Positions 16,478-24,017 of a DNA stretch of 64,000 nucleotides are shown here, piece after piece. Position 1 is the stretch's first letter. The number at the start of each line of letters is the position of its first letter. Under the pieces are notes generated by a model. The model ran no database searches, had not been told where the DNA came from, and saw nothing but the letters and a program-made list of their open reading frames with translations. A program made the position numbers and the translations under genes. Source of the stretch: CAZTHL01 sp964613585 (GTDB lineage: Bacteria > Pseudomonadota > Alphaproteobacteria > DSM-16000 > Inquilinaceae). Location: NCBI GenBank assembly GCA_964613585.1, contig CAZTHL010000001.1, forward strand, positions 1 through 64,000, in the 5' to 3' direction.

Positions 16478-17494
16478 ATGTCGACGCCGGCATCGCTCGG
16501 CTTCCGCATGCCCGCGGAATGGGAGCCCCATCGCCGATGCTGGATGGCGTGGCCGTGCCGGGAGGAGCTGTGGGGCGATCGCATGGACGCCGCGCGCGCG
16601 GCCTACAGCGAGGTGGGCCGGGCCGTGGCCCGATTCGAGCCGGTCACCATGATCTGCAACCCGGGCGACGTGGCCGAGGCCTCCCTGGCCTGCGGCCCCG
16701 GCATCGAGGTGATGTCGATGTCGATCGACGACAGCTGGCTGCGCGACACCGGCCCAACCTTTCTGGTGGACGAGACACGGGCACTGGGCGCCGTGTCCTG
16801 GCGCTTCAATGGCTGGGGCAACGTCTACCAGGACTATCGCCAGGACGCCGGCATTGCCAGCCAGATTGCGGAGAAGGCCGGGGCTCGCCGCTTCGACGCT
16901 CCTCTGGTGCTCGAGGGCGGCGCCATCATGACCGACGGCGAGGGCACGATGCTGGCGGTCGAGACCTCGATCCTCGACGCCAAGCGGAACCCTCATCTGA
17001 TCAAGGGCGACGTGGAGGCGCTGCTCAAGGCCTACACCGGGATCGAGAAGGTGCTGTGGCTGCCGCGCGGCTATGAGGATGACGAGACCTTGGGCCATGT
17101 CGACGAGGTCGCCTGCTTCGCCCGTCCAGGCTTGGTGCTGGCCTTGACGACGGCCGATCGCGAGGATCCGAACCACGACTCCTTCCAGGAAAACCTCGCC
17201 GCGCTGAGGGCCGCGACCGACGCGCGCGGGCGCCCTTTGGAGGTGGTCGAGGTGCCGCAGCCCGGGCGCCGCGCGCGCCGCGACGGTCGGCGCCTGACCC
17301 TGTCCTACGTCAACCTGTATATCGCCAACGGCGGTGTGGTCATGCCGAGCTTCGAGGCCGCTGAGGACGACCGGGCATACCGGATTGTGCGTGACGCCTT
17401 CCCGGGCCGGCGGGTGGTGCAGGTGCCGGCCACGGACATCGTGCAGGGCGGCGGCGGCATTCACTGCATCACCCAGCAGGAGCCGATGCCCTGA
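16478..17494 (+). CDS. aguA: Agmatine deiminase
   Basis: The 338-residue enzyme (PF04371 guanidino-group-modifying family) hydrolyses agmatine to N-carbamoylputrescine and ammonia. It has the N-terminal MPAEWEPHRRCWMAWP, the DDSWLRDTGPTF motif, VLEGGAIMTDG, and the catalytic cysteine C330 in GGIHCITQQEP near the C-terminus. Length fits bacterial AguA. It follows the importer on the same strand and links agmatine uptake to putrescine. The usual partner, N-carbamoylputrescine amidohydrolase (AguB), is not in this window. The ATG at 16478 has GAAAGGA in front of it. Confidence 0.92.
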   Translation: MSTPASLGFRMPAEWEPHRRCWMAWPCREELWGDRMDAARAAYSEVGRAVARFEPVTMICNPGDVAEASLACGPGIEVMSMSIDDSWLRDTGPTFLVDETRALGAVSWRFNGWGNVYQDYRQDAGIASQIAEKAGARRFDAPLVLEGGAIMTDGEGTMLAVETSILDAKRNPHLIKGDVEALLKAYTGIEKVLWLPRGYEDDETLGHVDEVACFARPGLVLALTTADREDPNHDSFQENLAALRAATDARGRPLEVVEVPQPGRRARRDGRRLTLSYVNLYIANGGVVMPSFEAAEDDRAYRIVRDAFPGRRVVQVPATDIVQGGGGIHCITQQEPMP

Positions 17495-17635
17495 CCGGCC
17501 GGCGCTCCGCGGCGCCCATGCTCGTGGCTGACAGCGCCTCCGCCTTGCGTCGACGCTCTCGGGCCGATGCCGGCGGATCCGGCCTGCCGCACGCATGGGC
17601 GACGTGCCGACCGGATCCGCGGCGACGGGACCGCC

Positions 17636-17783
17636 AGAGCGTTTTCGGCTCAAGTGGCATCACCGGCCCGCTCCCCCGCCCGGCCACCCCAGGCCACCCC
17701 CGGGCCACTCAACGACAGCATGCTTGGGGTGGCCCGGCGGCGGAGCGGACCGGCGCCGAACCCGCGTCACGCGGAAACGCTCT
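17636..17783. repeat. Intergenic palindromic repeat, copy A
   Basis: This 148-bp element has inverted ends (AGAGCGTTTTC at the left, GGAAACGCTCT at the right) and arms of about 55 bases that are complementary with some mismatches. The arms flank the core CAACGACAGCATGCTTGGGG at 17710-17729. An internal GGCCACCCC run is partly duplicated. It fills most of the space between the convergent aguA and clpP-like genes. Four relatives occur in this window. A bidirectional terminator or a small non-autonomous mobile element are the obvious readings. Confidence 0.75.
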
Positions 17784-17807
17784 CGCGACCCCTCGATGCT
17801 GCCCGCC

Positions 17808-18455
17808 TCAGGCGATCTGGTCGGCGCTCTCGACGATGTGCGCCACGAGGCCGTATTCCTGGGCCTCCCGGGCGCTCATCCAGAAGTTCCGATCGGTGTC
17901 CTTCTCGACCTTCTCAAGCGGCTGGCCGGTCTCGCGCGCGATGATCTCGTTGATGCGGCGCCGCATCTTGATGATCTCGCGCGCCTCGATATCGATGTCC
18001 GAGGCCGGACCGCCGGCGCCGCCCATGGGCTGATGCAGCAGGAACCGGGTGTTTGGTGTGCAGTACCGGTCCTCACGCTGCGCGCTCAGGTAGATGTGGG
18101 CGCCGGCGCTGGCGACCCAGCCGGTGCCGACCATGATCACTCGCGGCTTGATGAAGCGGATCATGTCGTGGATCGTGTCGCCGGCCTCGACATGGCCGCC
18201 TTCCGAGCAGATGACCATACGGATCGGATCGTCGCCCTTGGCGGCCAGCGCCAGCAGCTGGGCGATCGCCTCGCGGGCCGCCTTCTGCGAGATCTGGCCG
18301 AACAGCAGGATGGTCCGTGCCTCGAACAGCGCCTTGCCCAGGCTGAATCCCGGGTCCTGCGTCGGCTTCTTCTCGTCCTCGCCGTTTCCGTCCGGGGCCG
18401 GACGATCCGGCTCGTCATCCTCGTCGAGGTGCACCGGCCGCATCGAATCAATCAT
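17808..18455 (-). CDS. ClpP-like serine protease (Clp protease proteolytic subunit family)
   Basis: The 215-residue protein has the ClpP fold with a putative catalytic triad: S116 in GWVASAGAHIYL, H141 in RFLLHQPMGG and D186 in EKVEKDTDRNFWMS. The GWVASAGA motif differs from the AASMGA of canonical ClpP1, and the acidic N-terminal 35 residues are unusual. This is therefore probably a second, divergent ClpP of the sort many alphaproteobacteria carry. No clpX or clpA is beside it. It is convergent with aguA across repeat copy A. Confidence 0.85.
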   Translation of the reverse strand: MIDSMRPVHLDEDDEPDRPAPDGNGEDEKKPTQDPGFSLGKALFEARTILLFGQISQKAAREAIAQLLALAAKGDDPIRMVICSEGGHVEAGDTIHDMIRFIKPRVIMVGTGWVASAGAHIYLSAQREDRYCTPNTRFLLHQPMGGAGGPASDIDIEAREIIKMRRRINEIIARETGQPLEKVEKDTDRNFWMSAREAQEYGLVAHIVESADQIA

Positions 18456-18588
18456 GGATCACTCCTGCGACGGCATGGCGGACCATGCTATCTTTCGCCC
18501 AAGGCTAAGAACTTTGCCGCTGCATAGCCGGCTTCGCAGCCTCGTTCAACAGGCCGGCGCAGCGGTCCCGCAATCCCGCCGCGCCCGG

Positions 18589-19464
18589 TCAGTACAGGAT
18601 CGGCGGGCTCTCATGCTCGATATAGGCGGTATAGCTGACGAGTCCGCCGGGCGGCTGCCACGAATGCAACTGGAACGCCGGCGGCTCGCGGGTCCAGGCG
18701 TCGCTCTGTTGCTGATCCAGAGCGAGGTAGCCCTGGTGAGCGGTGCCGGGGCCGATGCTCGCCACCGTGCCCGCGAAGCGGCTGACGATGGGGATATGCA
18801 CATGGCCGCACAGGATCCGCTCGATGTTGCGGTAGCGAGCCAGAACCCCGGCGAGATCGTCGCGCCCCTCCAGGCCAAGGCGATCCATGAAGCCGATGCC
18901 GGTGACGAACGGCGGATGGTGCATGGCGATCACCGTCGGCGCCTCCGGGGCCTCGGCGAGGCGGGCTGCCAGCCAGCCGAGCCGAACCGGACACAGGCGG
19001 CCGCCGCCGGCGCCGGCCACAACGGTGTCGAGGGCGATCAGCCGCAACGGCCCCACGGCCGCGACATAATGAAGGAACACGGGCTCGGCCGCCGGCAGGC
19101 GCGGGTCATTGGCGAAGGCGGCGCGCAGAGCCTCACGGTCGTCATGGTTGCCCGGCAGGAGCAGCAGCCGCGCGGCAAGAGGAGCCAGCAGCCGTCTCAA
19201 CATGGCGTACTGCTCGGGCCTGCCGTCATGGGTCAGGTCACCGGTGGCGATCACCAGGTCCACGGACGGCAGGAAACGATTGATCCGGTCCACGCAGCGG
19301 GCCAGGGCGGCGTTGGTGTCCATGGCCCCCATGGCCAGCGCCCCGTCCTCGACGACATGAAGGTCAGTGATCTGGGCGAGCAGCACGGTCGGATTCCCAA
19401 AGGCGGGTCGGAGGCGCTCCCGCCGGGCCTTGCGTCCGGCATGGCCGGTCGGCGCCAGGAGCAT
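18589..19464 (-). CDS. Metallophosphoesterase, CpdA-like
   Basis: The 291-residue calcineurin-like phosphoesterase has all five metal-binding blocks: QITDLHV, ATGDLTHDG, LPGNHDDR, MHHPPF and CGHVHIP. This set and the length fit the class III cyclic-nucleotide phosphodiesterase group (CpdA), which hydrolyses cAMP, but related enzymes act on other phosphodiesters. The start is only six bases from the divergent creatininase-family gene, so promoters must overlap the coding regions or the pair shares one compact site. Confidence 0.85.
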   Translation of the reverse strand: MLLAPTGHAGRKARRERLRPAFGNPTVLLAQITDLHVVEDGALAMGAMDTNAALARCVDRINRFLPSVDLVIATGDLTHDGRPEQYAMLRRLLAPLAARLLLLPGNHDDREALRAAFANDPRLPAAEPVFLHYVAAVGPLRLIALDTVVAGAGGGRLCPVRLGWLAARLAEAPEAPTVIAMHHPPFVTGIGFMDRLGLEGRDDLAGVLARYRNIERILCGHVHIPIVSRFAGTVASIGPGTAHQGYLALDQQQSDAWTREPPAFQLHSWQPPGGLVSYTAYIEHESPPILY

Positions 19465-19469
19465 CGCGG

Positions 19470-20279
19470 ATGACGCAGACGTTGTGGCGCCGCTGGCAGG
19501 ACCTTACCACGGCCGAATTCCGAGGGCTCGAGCCGGAGCGAACCGTGGCGCTGCTGCCGGTCGGGGCGATCGAGCAGCACGGGCCGCATCTGCCGGTCGG
19601 CGTTGACACCAGGATCAACGACGGCATCCTCGAGCGTGCGGGTGCGCTCGCCCCGGCCACGCCGGCCGTGCTCCTGCTGCCGACGATCCCGGTCGGCAAG
19701 AGCAACGAGCATCAGGACTTTGCCGGCACCCTGACCCTTTCGGCCGAGACGCTGATCCGCGTCCTGACCGACCTCGGCGAGAGCGTGGGCCGCGCCGGGG
19801 TGCGCAAGCTGGTTCTGTTCAACAGCCATGGCGGCCAGCCGCAGATCCTCGATATCGTGGCCCAGGACCTCCGGACCCGCCTCTCCATGCTGGTCGTGTC
19901 GGCAAGCTGGTTCGCGTTTGGTCCGCCTGCCGGGACGTTTGACGGGGAGGAGGCACGGCACGGCATCCACGGCGGCGGCATCGAGACCTCGATCATGCTG
20001 CACCTGGCTCCGGGCCTGGTGCGCGAGGACGAGCGCCGCGACTTCCGCCCGCTCGGCGCGGCGATGGCGAAGGATCATCGCTGGCTCGGGCCCGTCGGGC
20101 CGGTGCCGTTCGCTTGGCAGGCCCAGGATCTCAACCCGACGGGCGCCTGCGGTAACGCTCTCGACGCCGATGCGGAGCGCGGCCGGAGGCTCATCGAGCA
20201 TGCAGCCGGTTGTCTCGTCGAGCTCTTGGTGGAGGTGGAGCGCTTTCCCCTGGAACGCTTGCGGCCGCCTCAGGGGTGA
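19470..20279 (+). CDS. Creatininase-family amidohydrolase
   Basis: The 269-residue protein has the creatininase metal-site motifs: LLPVGAIEQHGPHLPVGVD (E, H and D ligands, about residues 30-50), FNSHGGQ, and HGGGIETS near residue 170. Members include creatinine amidohydrolase, mycofactocin-associated MftE and the FAPy deformylase ArfB. No mycofactocin or flavin genes are nearby, so the substrate is open. It is divergent from the CpdA-like gene and ends just before repeat copy E. Confidence 0.8.
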   Translation: MTQTLWRRWQDLTTAEFRGLEPERTVALLPVGAIEQHGPHLPVGVDTRINDGILERAGALAPATPAVLLLPTIPVGKSNEHQDFAGTLTLSAETLIRVLTDLGESVGRAGVRKLVLFNSHGGQPQILDIVAQDLRTRLSMLVVSASWFAFGPPAGTFDGEEARHGIHGGGIETSIMLHLAPGLVREDERRDFRPLGAAMAKDHRWLGPVGPVPFAWQAQDLNPTGACGNALDADAERGRRLIEHAAGCLVELLVEVERFPLERLRPPQG

Positions 20280-20455
20280 TGCCATCGCCCGCCGTGGCCC
20301 CGTCCTTGTGCCGGTAGCCGTCCACGGGATCTCTTCCGAGGTCCGATTGTGCCAGGCCCGAGGCGAGAACTGATCGGCTCGGGCCGCCTCTCCCGTCCGG
20401 CGGGAGGCCGCGATCCGCACCGCCCTGTACGACCGGGTCCCCGGACGCCGCGTTG

Positions 20456-20510
20456 GAGCGCTTTCGCCTGACGCGCAATGGGCGCCGGCCACTTGAGACG
20501 GAAACGCTTC
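20456..20510. repeat. Intergenic palindromic repeat, copy E (core-less derivative)
   Basis: This 55-bp hairpin has ends GAGCGCTTTC and GAAACGCTTC. The right arm CACTTGAGACGGAAACGCT is the inverse of the left end of copy A, and the left arm matches the inverse of its right end. It therefore looks like a family member in opposite orientation that has lost the central core by internal deletion. It sits between the convergent creatininase and DUF3126 genes and touches the DUF3126 stop codon. Confidence 0.6.
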
Positions 20511-20736
20511 AGCGGCCCGCGGAGACCTTGGGCAGGTCGATCTCCATGATCGCCATGTGAAACGCGTAGGAGACCTCGCCATCCTCCTCGTCGCGGTAGA
20601 TGACCCCGATGAACTCGCCATCCTTCAGAACCTCGACCGAACCGTCCTGACGGGCTTTCCGGCTGAGCGTCAGCTTCGTCGCCCCCAGGGTGTCGCGGAG
20701 GTACTTCTCGACCTGGGCGATTTCGGTCCGATTCAA
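20509..20736 (-). CDS. DUF3126 family protein
   Basis: This 75-residue protein matches the DUF3126 family found in alphaproteobacteria: an N-terminal helix EIAQVEKYLRDTLG, a basic strand, then EFIGVIYRDEEDGEVSYAF and the ending MAIMEIDLP. Function is unknown; the family is cytoplasmic. It has no operon partner: the next gene on this strand starts on the far side of 98 bases and belongs to an unrelated glycosidase. Confidence 0.85.
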   Translation of the reverse strand: MNRTEIAQVEKYLRDTLGATKLTLSRKARQDGSVEVLKDGEFIGVIYRDEEDGEVSYAFHMAIMEIDLPKVSAGR

Positions 20737-20834
20737 GATCTCTCTCCCAGCGCGCTGCCACGGTCCGGCTCACGTGGTGCGTGCCATGCCCATGTCAATC
20801 GGTCGATGGCGGGGTTGCGGTGCTGGCCGGACGC

Positions 20835-22484
20835 TCAGGCGGGCTCCAGGAAGGCCACGCCGAAGGGGGGAAGCCCGACCTGCGCCGCGCCGCCCTGGGC
20901 CTCGACGGTGCTTGCGAAGCCATGGCCGTCGACCGGCTGCCATGGACCGGCGGCGGTGAAGCCGCGCGGCCGGTTTGACAGGTTGAAGAGGCACAGGAGG
21001 CGTTCGTCGCCGAGCCGGCGCTCGAAGGCGAAAACCGGCTCGGGCGCCGGCACCAGCTCGATGGCGCCTTCGATGAGCGGCGGACGGGTTCGGCGCCACG
21101 CCAGAAAGCGACGGCAGGTCTGCAGGACCGACTTGGCGTCCCGCTCCTGACGATCGACCGCCAGATCGGCATGAGCCTGGCCGACGGGCAGCCAGGGCCG
21201 GGTCGTCGAGAAGCTTGCATGGGGCATGTCGGCGCGCCAGGGCATGGGTGTGCGGCAGCCGTCGCGGCCGGGATAGGTCGGCCAGAACTCGATACCCCAG
21301 GGATCCTTCAGATCCTCGAAGGCGATGTCCGCCTGGGGCAGGCCGAGCTCCTCACCCTGGTAGAGGCAGGCGCTGCCGCGCAGGCTGAGCAGCAGCGCCA
21401 GGAGCAGGCGGGCCAGGGCGGGCCGGTCGCCGTCGAGGTCGGGCAGCGCGCCCCACCGGCTGACCGCGCGCGCCGCATCGTGGTTGCCGAAGGTCCAGGT
21501 CATCCAGCCGTCGCCGAGCGTGGCCTCGGTCCGGCTCAGCACCGCGCGCAGAAGGCCGCAGTCGATCGAAGGCTGCAAGAACTGGAAGGTATAGCAGCTG
21601 TGCAGGCGGTCGGCGCCTTGCGAGTAGCTGGCGCTGGCGGCAATGGTGTCGACATCCGCCACCTCGCCGAGCAGGAAGCTGTCAGGATAGCGGTCCGCAA
21701 GCCGCCTGAGACGGCTCAGCAGCGGCAGGATGCCGACGACATCGCGGTCGTGGAGATGGGCCTGCATGGCGTAAGGCGTCTCCCGGCTGCCGTTGATGTC
21801 GGGCGTCCCGGGGTGGTCGGAGGCGGCCGGATTGTCGCGGAGCCGGGGGTCATGCAGGAGCGTGGTGATGGCGTCGAGCCGCAGACCGTCGACGCCGCGG
21901 TCGAGCCAATGGGCCATCTCGCCCAGCATCGCCTCAACCACCTCGGAATTGTGCCAGTTGAGGTTCGGCTGGCTCCTGAGGAAATGGTGCAGGTAATACT
22001 GGCCACGGCGCGCGTCGAAGGTCCAGCTCGGGCCGCCGAACACGCTCTGCCAGTTGGTCGGCGGGCAGCCGTCACGCCTGGGCGGGGCCCAGACGTACCA
22101 GTCGGCCTTCGGGTTGTCACGCGATGCCCGGCTTTCCTGGAACCAAGGATGCCGGTCCGAGCTGTGGCACAGCACCATGTCGATGATCACCTTGAGGCCG
22201 CGCGCATGGGCCTCGGCGACCAGTCGGTCGGCGTCCTTGTCGGTGCCGAACATCGGGTCGACGGAGCGATAGTCCTCAACGTCGTAGCCGAAGTCCTTCA
22301 TAGGTGACTTGAAGAAAGGCGAGACCCACAGGGCATCCACGCCGAGGGATGCGATGTGGTCGAGCCGGGCGGTGATGCCCGGGAGGTCACCAATGCCGTC
22401 GCCGTTCGTGTCGAGGAAGCTGCGCGGATAGACTTGGTAAATCACCGCGCCGCGCCACCAGGGCCGTGCCGCCGTCTGCTTCAT
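20835..22484 (-). CDS. Alpha-glucosidase, GH13 family
   Basis: The 549-residue protein is a GH13 enzyme of the oligo-1,6-glucosidase / alpha-glucosidase group. From the ATG at 22484 it begins WWRGAVIYQVYPRSFLDTNG. Catalytic residues are the nucleophile D204 (GLRLDAI), the acid/base E274 (LLGEVAD) and D336 (FGNHDAARA). Family region I reads DMVLCHSSDRHPWF. It would release glucose from maltose-, isomaltose- or trehalulose-like sugars in the cytoplasm, as there is no signal peptide. The frame is open to 22769, but that extension is repeat-encoded (copy B) and not part of the protein. No sugar transporter is adjacent. Confidence 0.88.
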   Translation of the reverse strand: MKQTAARPWWRGAVIYQVYPRSFLDTNGDGIGDLPGITARLDHIASLGVDALWVSPFFKSPMKDFGYDVEDYRSVDPMFGTDKDADRLVAEAHARGLKVIIDMVLCHSSDRHPWFQESRASRDNPKADWYVWAPPRRDGCPPTNWQSVFGGPSWTFDARRGQYYLHHFLRSQPNLNWHNSEVVEAMLGEMAHWLDRGVDGLRLDAITTLLHDPRLRDNPAASDHPGTPDINGSRETPYAMQAHLHDRDVVGILPLLSRLRRLADRYPDSFLLGEVADVDTIAASASYSQGADRLHSCYTFQFLQPSIDCGLLRAVLSRTEATLGDGWMTWTFGNHDAARAVSRWGALPDLDGDRPALARLLLALLLSLRGSACLYQGEELGLPQADIAFEDLKDPWGIEFWPTYPGRDGCRTPMPWRADMPHASFSTTRPWLPVGQAHADLAVDRQERDAKSVLQTCRRFLAWRRTRPPLIEGAIELVPAPEPVFAFERRLGDERLLCLFNLSNRPRGFTAAGPWQPVDGHGFASTVEAQGGAAQVGLPPFGVAFLEPA

Positions 22485-22523
22485 GAGCGGTCCACCCGTC
22501 AGTCGAAGCTGTGATCGGGCACT

Positions 22524-22745
22524 GGAGCGCACCCACCTCAAGTGGCATCGCCGGCCCGCTCCTCCGCCCGGCGACCCAGTGCCGGCGACCGCCCGGCGAC
22601 CCAATGCCGGCGACCCAATGCCGGCGACCCAATGCCGGCGACCCAATGCCGGCGACCCAACGCCGCCCACCCAACGACAGCATGCCTGGGGTGGCCGGGC
22701 GGCGGAGCGGGCCGGTGCCGTTTCCGCGTCAGGCGGGCACGCTCT
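22524..22745. repeat. Intergenic palindromic repeat, copy B (expanded)
   Basis: This copy spans about 222 bases. It has the left arm CTCAAGTGGCATCGCCGGCC, the core CAACGACAGCATGCCTGGGG at 22672-22691 (one change from the other copies) and the right arm ending GCACGCTCT. The left half is enlarged by a 14-bp tandem repeat, listed separately. It lies between divergent genes, unlike copies A, C and E. Confidence 0.7.
22568..22662. repeat. 14-bp minisatellite inside repeat copy B
   Basis: The unit CCGGCGACCCAATG is repeated head to tail from 22593 to 22662. Four units are identical and a fifth ends in AACG. A variant unit (22568-22581) and an 11-base fragment precede the run. The unit derives from the GCCCGGC(C/G)ACCC segment of the palindromic element, so it arose by local slippage. 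Unit number is likely to vary between strains. Confidence 0.8.
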
Positions 22746-23040
22746 AGCGAAGGGAGTACGGCGGCGCAACCGTCCTGTTCAGTCGCCGGGCCCTGCCGGG
22801 CAGCGCGTCACTCGCGCGGCGACCGAGCCGGGTGGTTGGCCCGCCCGGCGCCGCGTCCCCGGTCATGCCGGGGTCCCACGGAGACCTTGGGCATCGCGGG
22901 TCGGACGACGACGTTGAGCGGCCCGTCGCGAAGCGCCGACAGCGTGTCGACAGGCCCGCGCGGTGACGTCGACCCCCGGCCGGACCGGTGCTTTCGTACG
23001 CAAGGGTGCCGGGGGTGGGGCTTGAAGCCGACCGCTGGGC

Positions 23041-23062
23041 TCCATATTTCCACAAATATGGA
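23041..23062. promoter_or_regulatory. Palindromic ArsR operator overlapping the arsR start
   Basis: TCCATATTT and AAATATGGA form a perfect 9-bp inverted repeat around a CCAC spacer. An AT-rich palindrome of this kind, alone in GC-rich surroundings and directly at the start of arsR, fits an autoregulatory operator. It would cover a -10 region and the start codon, so ArsR binding would block its own operon until arsenite is present. Confidence 0.65.
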
Positions 23063-23492
23063 AATGAATGACGCCATCGCCGCCTTTGCCGCGCTTGGCC
23101 AGGGCACGCGTCTTGCCCTGTTCCGCCGGCTCATGGAGCAGGGGCCCTCCGGGCTGCCGGCCGGCCAGCTTGCCGAGGAGCTGAGGGTTCCGGCCTCGAC
23201 CCTGTCGAGCCATCTGGCGCAGCTGGAGCGGGCGGGGCTGGTGCGCTCCTGGCGGCGGCAGCGCTGGATCTTCTACGCGGTCGACATCAATGGCACGGCC
23301 GGCCTTGTCCGCTTCCTCACGGAGGACTGCTGCCGCGGCCATCCGGAGATCTGCGGCTTCGGGCCCGGCCGCTGCGAGGCGGCAGCCGACCATGGCGCCG
23401 CGGGCCGACACGGAACCGAGGGCGAGCCTGCCGCCTCGCCTGTGTCCGAGAACACACCACCCGAGCGGCCGCAAGCCCGGCGCCGCGGCTGA
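23058..23492 (+). CDS. arsR: ArsR family arsenite-responsive repressor
   Basis: The 144-residue protein has a winged helix-turn-helix (LPAGQLAEELRVPASTLSSH, about residues 33-52, then LSSHLAQLERAGLV) and a C-terminal cysteine trio C91, C92 and C99 in EDCCRGHPEICG. That is the CC-x6-C type of As(III) site known from the Acidithiobacillus ArsR group rather than the ELCVCDL site in the recognition helix. A 40-residue polar tail follows. The start is ATG 23058 or ATG 23064; both fall in or next to the operator palindrome and neither has a good ribosome binding site, so the message may be leaderless. It heads arsR-arsC-acr3. Confidence 0.9.
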   Translation: MEMNDAIAAFAALGQGTRLALFRRLMEQGPSGLPAGQLAEELRVPASTLSSHLAQLERAGLVRSWRRQRWIFYAVDINGTAGLVRFLTEDCCRGHPEICGFGPGRCEAAADHGAAGRHGTEGEPAASPVSENTPPERPQARRRG

Positions 23493-23504
23493 AGGAGCAA
23501 CGCC

Positions 23505-24017
23505 ATGAGCACCCGTCCGTACCATGTCCTGTTCCTGTGCACCGGCAACTCGGCGCGCAGCATCATGGCCGAGGCTCTCCTCAATCGGCATGGCGGCGAT
23601 CGCTTCCGGGCATGGAGCGCGGGCAGCCATCCGGCCGGACGTGTCAACCCCAATGCCGTTCGGTTGCTCCAGCGGATGAACCACGATACGAGCGGCTTCC
23701 GCAGCAAGAGCTGGGACGAACTGGCCCGGCCGGACGCGCCGGTGCTCGACTTCGTGTTCACCGTCTGCGACAGCGCCGCCGCCGAGGTCTGCCCGGTCTG
23801 GCCCGGCCAGCCGATGACGGCGCATTGGGGCGTGGCCGACCCGGCCGCGTTCGTCGGGCCGGAGGACGCGTTGATGAAGGTGTTCAAGCGCGTCTATCTG
23901 GAGCTGGAGGCCCGGGTCAAGGTCTTCACCAGCCTGCGCCTGGAGGCGCTTGACCGGCTGACCTTGCAGAGGCGGCTTGATGAGATCGGCCGCGAGACGA
24001 TGCCTGAGGAGGCATGA
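23505..24017 (+). CDS. arsC: Arsenate reductase, low-molecular-weight phosphatase type
   Basis: The 170-residue enzyme reduces arsenate to arsenite. It has the CX5R loop C12-TGNSA-R18 and the two resolving cysteines C88 (FTVCDSAA) and C96 (EVCPVWPG), the set used by phosphatase-fold arsenate reductases. The AHWGVADPA stretch is also typical. It follows arsR at 12 bases with a GAAGGAG ribosome binding site, and its stop codon overlaps the acr3 start. Confidence 0.92.
   Translation: MSTRPYHVLFLCTGNSARSIMAEALLNRHGGDRFRAWSAGSHPAGRVNPNAVRLLQRMNHDTSGFRSKSWDELARPDAPVLDFVFTVCDSAAAEVCPVWPGQPMTAHWGVADPAAFVGPEDALMKVFKRVYLELEARVKVFTSLRLEALDRLTLQRRLDEIGRETMPEEA

Larger units (their letters stand above)
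22485..23040. other. Intergenic region between the glucosidase gene and arsR
   Basis: The left part is occupied by repeat copy B. From 22746 to about 23020 I see no gene and no conserved motif; open frames here have the composition of non-coding GC-rich DNA. A weak TTGAAG (23022-23027) lies upstream of the arsR operator and could serve as a -35 box. Confidence 0.4.

Noticed and set aside
22568..22662. Possible CRISPR array
   Set aside because: The repeats are directly adjacent 14-bp units without spacers, and no cas genes are present.
22485..22769. N-terminal extension of the glucosidase frame with repeated GSPALGRR-type peptides
   Set aside because: It is encoded by the palindromic repeat and its 14-bp minisatellite; GH13 homology begins at the ATG at 22484.
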